Below are positions 59,271 to 64,000 of a stretch of 64,000 nucleotides of DNA, one piece after another (position 1 is the stretch's first letter; every line of letters starts with the position of its first letter). The notes under the pieces are model-generated. The model saw only the letters and a program-made list of their open reading frames with translations. It was not told where the DNA came from and ran no database searches. A program made the position numbers and the translations under genes. Source of the DNA: Calditrichia bacterium (lineage in GTDB: Bacteria; Calditrichota; Calditrichia; RBG-13-44-9; J075); the NCBI GenBank assembly GCA_028284905.1, contig JANQQU010000003.1, positions 126,001 through 190,000 on the forward strand, written 5' to 3'.

Positions 59271-60278
59271 ATGATATCTTTGCAACAATTCTTCCGAAGC
59301 CTATTACTTTTTTTAGCAGGCTTCTCCACCGTTCTTCTTTCCCAACCGGAAGGTTATGAACAAATTATTCCTCGGGGCAGATTAGCTGCCGTAACCCAAC
59401 CCGTTTTTGTGACGGCAGCAGAGGCGGAGATCGCTGCGGAAACCTGGGTGCTCGGCGTTTACATCGATGGAGAAGCCCGGGCCTACAGCCTTAACTTGCT
59501 CAACGCCCACGAAATCGTAAACGACTATTCCGGCGATCTCAAATTTGCCGCTGTGTGGTGACCGCTGGCGAATGCTGCTGTCGTGTACAGCCGGGAATAT
59601 GACAATCGTGTTTTTACCCTGGAGCCCTCCGGTGGACTAAAAAATAGTTCGCTGATTATACAGGACCAGGAAACAGACAGCTACTGGTCGATTATGACCG
59701 GCACTGTGCTGGAAGGAGAAATGAAAGGCACCAAAATGGTTGAGCTGCCCATCGGAGAAAAAATGCAGTGGAAACACTGGCAAGAAAAATATCCGGCAAC
59801 AAAAGTGTTATCGATAGAAGGGCGCGAAGATACCAAACCGGGCTATCAACGCTACTTTGCCTCCGATATGGGATTTCGCAACTCTACCGCCAGCGACACC
59901 CGCCTGGCGACCAAAGCGCCGATCTTTGCATTTCATTTTCAGGGAAAAAGCTACGCGGTTGCCCATAAAGATTTTAGCGATGGGAAAACCTTTGTTATTG
60001 GCAATAAGCAAATTTTTCTCTTCCGCCCGGCTGGCTCGGAAATGTTTCTCTCTACCAATGCGTTTATCGCTGACAAAGGAGATTTCGCAGAAAAAGACGG
60101 TAGCTGGATTCACCTGAGCAGCGGCAAAGCATTTGCCCCGCAGAGTAGAAAGTTTATTGGGAATGGGGACACGAATCCGGAAAGTTTCAACGGCTTTGAT
60201 ACCTTTTGGTATAACTGGAGCCTGAATAATCCGCAGACAGCCATTCTTGGTACCGCGGATGCCAACGCGCGGAAATAA
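59271..60278 (+). CDS. DUF3179 protein, probable selenoprotein (in-frame TGA at codon 97)
   Basis: One frame of 335 codons is interrupted only by TGA at 59559-59561. Before it: signal peptide ('FFRSLLLFLAGFSTVLLSQPE') and 'EARAYSLNLLNAHEIVNDYSGDLKFAAVW'; after it: 'PLANAAVVYSREYDNRVF', 'SSLIIQDQETDSYWSIMTGTV' and 'GFDTFWYNWSLNNP'. DUF3179 proteins read 'VTWCPLC..AVVYDR' here, so TGA stands exactly at the first conserved Cys. The second Cys is Ala. A hairpin of SECIS type follows the TGA. Selenocysteine (residue 97) is therefore likely; a nonsense mutation is the alternative, but no other damage is visible. 'AAGGA' lies before the ATG. Function of the family is unknown; an exported redox role is inferred. 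Confidence 0.78.
59562..59594 (+). promoter_or_regulatory. Putative bacterial SECIS element
   Basis: Downstream of the TGA, 'GCTGT' (59577-59581) pairs with 'ACAGC' (59587-59591) around the loop CGTGT, and 'CCG' (59562-59564) with 'CGG' (59592-59594) with a 12-base bulge on the 5' side. The loop begins 21 bases after the TGA and contains G-U, as needed for SelB. Confidence 0.5.
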
Positions 60279-60306
60279 TATTTTGTTGGCACTAATGGGC
60301 TTATTC

Positions 60307-60338
60307 ACATTCATCCTGAGCTTGTCGAAGGGTGAATG
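60307..60338. repeat. Short inverted repeat 'CATTCATCCTGAGCTTGTCGAAGGGTGAATG'-type
   Basis: The sequence around 'CATCCTGAGCTTGTCGAAGG' is an imperfect hairpin with arms 'CATTCA.CC' and 'GG.TGAATG'. The same text is widespread between genes of many bacteria. Lies after the DUF3179 gene. Confidence 0.6.
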
Positions 60339-60415
60339 GAGGTTGTCATTGATATCGACCATTTAATTTCGGCCTCAATAAAAACCGCTCACTTCTTTTT
60401 ATAAAATTTCTCATT

Positions 60416-60452
60416 TTCACTATTTGTTTCACTTTTTGAAACAAATAGTGAA
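60416..60452. promoter_or_regulatory. Long palindrome upstream of padR, candidate operator
   Basis: 15-base perfect arms (60416-60430 'TTCACTATTTGTTTC' and 60438-60452) around the 7-base centre ACTTTTT. It lies 44 bases before the PadR start codon, where an autoregulated promoter would be. PadR regulators commonly repress their own operon by binding inverted repeats. Confidence 0.55.
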
Positions 60453-60496
60453 TTCTTCCGTTTTCTTCTCCATCCTAAAGATTGGAGAAGCGCAAA

Positions 60497-60820
60497 ATGG
60501 TACCACTGACCCGCATCGAAGAAATAATATTACTTTCCGTTTGGCGACTGCAGGGCGATGCCTATGGCCTGGCGATTCGCCGGCATGCCACGGAATTACT
60601 GAACCAGCAACTTTCCGTCAGTGCCGTTTACATTCCCCTGGAACGTTTGAAGAAAAGAGGTCTGTTGCGCAGTTGGGAAAGCAGCCCTACCGAGAAGCGC
60701 GGGGGGCGGCGGAAGCGCTTTTTTGCCATCACCAAGGATGGTTGGCAGGCACTGAATCAATTACGGCATATGCAGCAGAAAGCCTGGGATAACCTCCCGC
60801 CCCTGGCATTCGAGGATTAA
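60497..60820 (+). CDS. PadR-family transcriptional regulator
   Basis: A 107-residue winged-helix protein from the ATG eight bases after 'GGAGAA'; an in-frame TTG five codons earlier overlaps that site and is rejected. 'RIEEIILLSVWRLQGDAYGLAIRRHATELLNQQLSVSAVYIPLERLKKRGLLRSWESSPTEKRGGRRKRFFAITKDGWQAL' is the PadR DNA-binding domain, with the short C-terminal helix of subfamily 2. Its stop is one base from the permease start. PadR-permease pairs of this kind are common in Acidobacteria and Bacteroidota and probably control the permease. Confidence 0.88.
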   Translation: MVPLTRIEEIILLSVWRLQGDAYGLAIRRHATELLNQQLSVSAVYIPLERLKKRGLLRSWESSPTEKRGGRRKRFFAITKDGWQALNQLRHMQQKAWDNLPPLAFED

Positions 60821-60821
60821 T

Positions 60822-63434
60822 ATGAGAACACATCCGCCTAAAATAGCCAATTGGATTCTCTCTGCATTTATGGCTGCCGACCATCAGGCAATCATTGGAG
60901 ATATGGTCGAAGAGTTCGAAGATAATTGCGAACAGAATGGCCGTTTCTCCGCATCATTTCGCTTTTGGCTGCAAACCCTGCAACTCGTCCCCTCAATGTT
61001 GATCATGCAAATTATCTGGAGTCATATCATGCTCAAAAATTACCTGGTTATTGCCTGGCGCAATATTCGTAAACACAAAGCCTTTTCTGCGATCAATATT
61101 ATCGGTCTGGCGATTGGCATGCCGGTTTGTTTGCTGGTCATTATCATCGTCCACCAACAGCGGCAGATGGACCGATTCCATCACGCGCCGGAAGATATTT
61201 ACCGGGTAATCACCAATGCGGCGGACAAAACGATTGGCTATCGCAATGACGTTGCCAGCACGCCGGGGAAATTATTGCCGGCACTGCGTGATCAGTACAG
61301 CGGCATCGAAACAGGCGTGCAGCTAAGTAGCTTCTATGGAAATGCGCTGATCGATAATCAACCAATCGCCCTGCGTGGCTTTTATACCGATGCAGCCTTT
61401 TTTGAGTTATTTAATTTCCCTTTGGAAAAAGGCGCCGCTAATACCGCATTAACAACCCCCTATTCGGCTATTATATCCCGGGAAGCGGCCCAGCGACTTT
61501 TTCCGGATGCCCCGGCCTACGGCAATACGCTCACTTTTTCTTTTGGCGAAGTTAAAATTACCGGTATTCTGGCAGACTTACCGGACGGTGAATGGAGCCA
61601 TCTCGCGGCGGATATACTGGTTTCCCAAGCAACGATAGCCGCACTTGGCGCACGCGGTTACCGGGTGCCGGATGCGAATGATTGGCAATACCATTCCACA
61701 TTTTACACTTACCTGCGTCTCGCACCACAAACATCGCCGGATGAGATAGAAAAACATCTCGCGGCTATTAATCAGGCCAATCTGCGGGAATCAGATCGTT
61801 TTGTTTACCATTTCTCATTACAGGCATTGCAGGATATTCCCTTTGGACTGGAACTGGTGAATAAGGTTGGTCGGGTAATGGAAAACTTTGCCCTCTACCT
61901 TTTTCTGATTATCGGCACCATCGTCATGCTGCCGGCGGTGTTTAACTACATTAGCCTTACTGTCGCCCGTTCGTTGAAGCGGGCAAAAGAGATAGGGATT
62001 CGCAAAGTAACCGGCGCGAAGCGTTCGCAAATTATCGTTCAGTTTTTTGTAGAGTCGATGATCATGGCCTTATTGTCCTTGCTGCCGGCCACCCTCATCT
62101 TGTATTGGCTACTCCCCTACTTCAACCAGTTTGATTTTGCCGAATATGTTGTTATCGACTGGACAACCGACTACTCAATCTACCTATTTTTCATTGGGTT
62201 TGCCCTGCTCGTCGGGCTACTCGCCGGGCTGATCCCGGCCTTTTCCATTTCCTCGATGAAACCGGTGAGTATTCTTCGTGGCATTTCCAAAATCAAAGGG
62301 TTTTCCGCCTTGCCATTACGGAAGGTATTGCTGGTCATCCAGTTTACCCTGGCGATATTTTTTATGACGATCACGAATCTGGTATACCAGCAAGTGCAGT
62401 TCATGATGAATGCTGATTATGGGTTTAACATGCAAAATGTTCTCAGCGTCGATTTGCAGGATACCTCATACGACCGTTTTCGGGAAGCGTTGCTCAGCCA
62501 TAGCGGCATTGAGAGCGTCTCGGCAACATCGGCAATGATCGGGCGGGTATATGCCTTTCCGGATTTCCCGGTGCGCCTCGCAACATCGCCCGATCCACAA
62601 AAAATGGTCCGATTTAGCATCGACAATTACTATCTGGACGATTTTGGTTATGTGTTCCTGGCCGGCAGAAACTTTTCCGACGCATTTGGCAGCGATACTG
62701 CCTCGGCGGTAATCATCAACGAAACTGCCGCCCGGCGCCTGGGCTTTACTCAACCGGGCGATGCCATCGGGCAAGCACTGCTGTTCGGTGAAAATCAAGA
62801 GAAGCGGATTATCGGGGTGTTAAAGGATTTTCATTATTCCCGATTACACACAACCATCGCCCCGGTATTGCTGGAATGGCAACCAGCAGATCTAGGTAAA
62901 GTGATGGTACGCATTCAGCCGGGTAACTTGCCGGAACGGCGCCATGCAATCGCCAGCGCCTGGGGGAAAACCAGTGCGGAAGGGCGCTTACTCAATTATC
63001 AATTTCTCGATGACTTCGTCCTTGGGGCATATAATGATAGCAGGGATATTGCCACATTTCTGGCGATTATTTCCGGGTTGGCAATTTTTATTTCCTGCCT
63101 GGGATTGCTTGGTATGGTGATCTACAATGCGGAAACGCGTATGAAGGAGATCGGCATCCGGAAAGTACTTGGCGCCAGCATTGGCAAATTGGTGATGCTG
63201 CTTTCCCGGGATTTCATTATTCTCCTGACAATAGCGATCGTTATTGCAAGCTCACTGGCAAGTCTCTTTATTGCCAATGTGTTTATGGCACAATTTACCT
63301 ACCGAATATCACTGGGCCCGTTACTCTTTTTGAGTGGCATCAGTATTGTTGTAATTCTCGCTGTCTCAACGATTGCTTTTCAAACTTTGAGGGCGGCAGC
63401 AACGAATCCGGTAGCGGTATTGCGGAATGAATAA
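60822..63434 (+). CDS. Prefix-domain-containing FtsX/MacB-type ABC transporter permease
   Basis: An 870-residue protein. Residues 1-65 form the prefix domain ('PPKIANWILSAFMAADHQAIIGDMVEEFEDNC') that precedes such permeases next to PadR genes. Then a MacB-like unit: first helix ('RNIRKHKAFSAINIIGLAIGMPVCLLVIII'), periplasmic domain (about 110-340), an FtsX block of three helices (about 350-480, 'RAKEIGIRKVTGAKRSQIIVQFFVES'), a second MacB periplasmic domain (about 505-745) and second FtsX block ending 'ATNPVAVLRNE'. It has eight or so helices and no ATPase domain, so it needs a partner encoded elsewhere. Exports or mechanotransmits for unknown substrates. Confidence 0.9.
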   Translation: MRTHPPKIANWILSAFMAADHQAIIGDMVEEFEDNCEQNGRFSASFRFWLQTLQLVPSMLIMQIIWSHIMLKNYLVIAWRNIRKHKAFSAINIIGLAIGMPVCLLVIIIVHQQRQMDRFHHAPEDIYRVITNAADKTIGYRNDVASTPGKLLPALRDQYSGIETGVQLSSFYGNALIDNQPIALRGFYTDAAFFELFNFPLEKGAANTALTTPYSAIISREAAQRLFPDAPAYGNTLTFSFGEVKITGILADLPDGEWSHLAADILVSQATIAALGARGYRVPDANDWQYHSTFYTYLRLAPQTSPDEIEKHLAAINQANLRESDRFVYHFSLQALQDIPFGLELVNKVGRVMENFALYLFLIIGTIVMLPAVFNYISLTVARSLKRAKEIGIRKVTGAKRSQIIVQFFVESMIMALLSLLPATLILYWLLPYFNQFDFAEYVVIDWTTDYSIYLFFIGFALLVGLLAGLIPAFSISSMKPVSILRGISKIKGFSALPLRKVLLVIQFTLAIFFMTITNLVYQQVQFMMNADYGFNMQNVLSVDLQDTSYDRFREALLSHSGIESVSATSAMIGRVYAFPDFPVRLATSPDPQKMVRFSIDNYYLDDFGYVFLAGRNFSDAFGSDTASAVIINETAARRLGFTQPGDAIGQALLFGENQEKRIIGVLKDFHYSRLHTTIAPVLLEWQPADLGKVMVRIQPGNLPERRHAIASAWGKTSAEGRLLNYQFLDDFVLGAYNDSRDIATFLAIISGLAIFISCLGLLGMVIYNAETRMKEIGIRKVLGASIGKLVMLLSRDFIILLTIAIVIASSLASLFIANVFMAQFTYRISLGPLLFLSGISIVVILAVSTIAFQTLRAAATNPVAVLRNE

Positions 63435-63469
63435 TGGGAAGTGTTAAGAATGGTGGCTTTTATTAATCA

Positions 63470-63565
63470 GCCACGGATTGCACAGATTTACACTGATAAA
63501 AAGTAAACACAGTCATTATACAGTAAAGCCTTTTAATATCAGTGCTGATCTGTGTAATCCGTGGC
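63470..63565. repeat. Inverted GCCACGGAT-family element
   Basis: 29-base arms (63470-63498, 63537-63565) match at 25 positions; left arm begins 'GCCACGGATTGCACAGAT'. It lies at the convergent junction between the permease and the glycosyltransferase genes and may stop transcription from both sides. Confidence 0.8.
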
Positions 63566-63579
63566 CTTATAGAATGTTC

Positions 63580-64000
63580 TTACTTTTCAGGCAAGGCTTC
63601 ATCCAGACGATTTTTCAAGTAAACATTAATTAGCTGTTGATAGGCACGGACTTTTACAGCAGATTGCGCTTTTGCATTCGGTGAAATCAGCAGTTGCCGT
63701 AGCTTTTCCCAAACAATTTTACCGGTGCAGGAGAGGATGATTCCCCAGCGGTAACAGAACACCTCCCAGCCAGGGCGATGTTTTCGGAAATAGCGCAAAC
63801 TGGCAATAAAATGAAGCACATAGCTTTTCTCTCGAAACTCCCGAATACTGGCACCACTGTGATGGATAATTTCCGAGAGGCCAAAGTAGCAGGCTTTTTT
63901 CCCTTTGTCAGCGAGCCGACGACAGAGGTCGAATTCTTCCCCGTATAATACAAAAGCTTCATCAAATCCACCAACGCTGCGAAAATCGTCACTACGGAGC
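63580..64000 (-). CDS. Family 2 glycosyltransferase, C-terminal part
   Basis: The minus-strand frame runs open to the right edge, so the N-terminal catalytic half is outside the window. The visible 139 residues begin 'LRSDDFRSVGGFDEAFVLYGEEFDLCRRLADKGKKACYFGLSEIIHHSGASIRE'-like, the conserved 'G-G-F-D-E-x-F' and 'E-x-D-x-x-x-R' region of GT-A rhamnosyl/glycosyltransferases, with the catalytic-base Asp/Glu, and end in a helical tail '...LKNRLDEALPEK'. Such enzymes build surface polysaccharide. An ATG at 63819 is internal, not the start. Confidence 0.82.
   Translation of the reverse strand, partial: LRSDDFRSVGGFDEAFVLYGEEFDLCRRLADKGKKACYFGLSEIIHHSGASIREFREKSYVLHFIASLRYFRKHRPGWEVFCYRWGIILSCTGKIVWEKLRQLLISPNAKAQSAVKVRAYQQLINVYLKNRLDEALPEK

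Noticed and set aside
59559-59583. Two separate genes instead of one DUF3179 gene
   Set aside because: Both parts are in the same frame and each lacks the other half of one domain; the second part has no ribosome binding site.
1-64000. tRNA, rRNA, tmRNA, CRISPR or insertion-sequence genes
   Set aside because: Looked for in every gap over 100 bases; no cloverleaf, conserved rRNA text, spaced direct repeats or transposase was recognised by eye. A covariance-model scan could still find a divergent small RNA.

Overview
The window looks like chromosomal DNA of a Gram-negative bacterium of the FCB/Calditrichota–KSB1–Ignavibacteria type. Three secreted proteins (ends at 838, 2970, 8226) carry the 'YPNPFNP' type C-terminal sorting/Ig-like tail or a close relative. 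A GWxTD-domain protein, a PorV/PorQ-like barrel, large PD40 propeller proteins and serine/threonine kinases fused to TPRs fit the same group. The phylum assignment is inference. I see no rRNA, tRNA, CRISPR array or insertion-sequence transposase.

Layout. 1-8628 (+): accessory secreted and hydrolytic genes (GH53 fragment, 2H phosphoesterase, NHL propeller, ThuA-like protein, serine hydrolase, repeat protein, ABM-like protein). 8838-24484 (-): one long, tightly packed gene cluster. In transcription order it encodes a pentaheme secreted cytochrome, an outer-membrane porin-like barrel, a secreted multiheme cytochrome with a duplicated tetraheme module, a cNMP-binding/4x[4Fe-4S] protein, a cytochrome-b-like membrane protein, a membrane-anchored decaheme cytochrome, a PEGA-domain Ser/Thr kinase, a small TPR-like protein, an FHA protein, and a FAD oxidoreductase-FHA-FHA-ferredoxin fusion. 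My reading is an electron conduit from the cytoplasmic pyridine-nucleotide/ferredoxin pool through the inner membrane and periplasm to the cell surface, with built-in phospho- and cyclic-nucleotide control. This is the strongest candidate for an undescribed system here.

24991-36561 (+): GWxTD protein, Gfo/Idh/MocA oxidoreductase, isoprenylcysteine-methyltransferase-like protein, a peptidase MA-PD40-surface antigen giant, AlkC-like repair protein, HtrA-like protease, aldo/keto reductase and a TolB-like propeller. 36654-45677 (-): unknown protein, sensor histidine kinase, kinase-TPR protein, Tat-exported flavin-reductase-like protein, amidohydrolase, rRNA methyltransferase. 46067-47539 (+): Mit_KHE1-like protein and NudC.

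47637-53713 (-): the conserved origin-proximal block mnmG-mnmE-yidC-yidD-rnpA-rpmH, with three near-perfect or perfect parS sites in and around mnmG, and a divergent ParA gene at 53978. No parB, rsmG or dnaA is in the window. 53978-59141 (+): ParA, PorV-like barrel, EnvC-like protein, DUF2259 protein and a ferredoxin-NADP reductase-like flavoprotein. 59271-60278 (+): a DUF3179 protein whose reading frame has a single in-frame TGA exactly where the family has its conserved Cys; a SECIS-like hairpin follows, so it is probably a selenoprotein. 60497-63434 (+): PadR regulator and prefix-domain ABC permease preceded by a long palindrome. 63580-64000 (-): a glycosyltransferase fragment.

Intergenic DNA is rich in short palindromic repeats: a REP-like 'AGCCCTGTAGGGGCGA' family (8.7, 34.1-34.4, 42.9-43.0 kb), 'GCCACGGAT' inverted elements (45.9, 63.5 kb and half copies), and several unique long hairpins.
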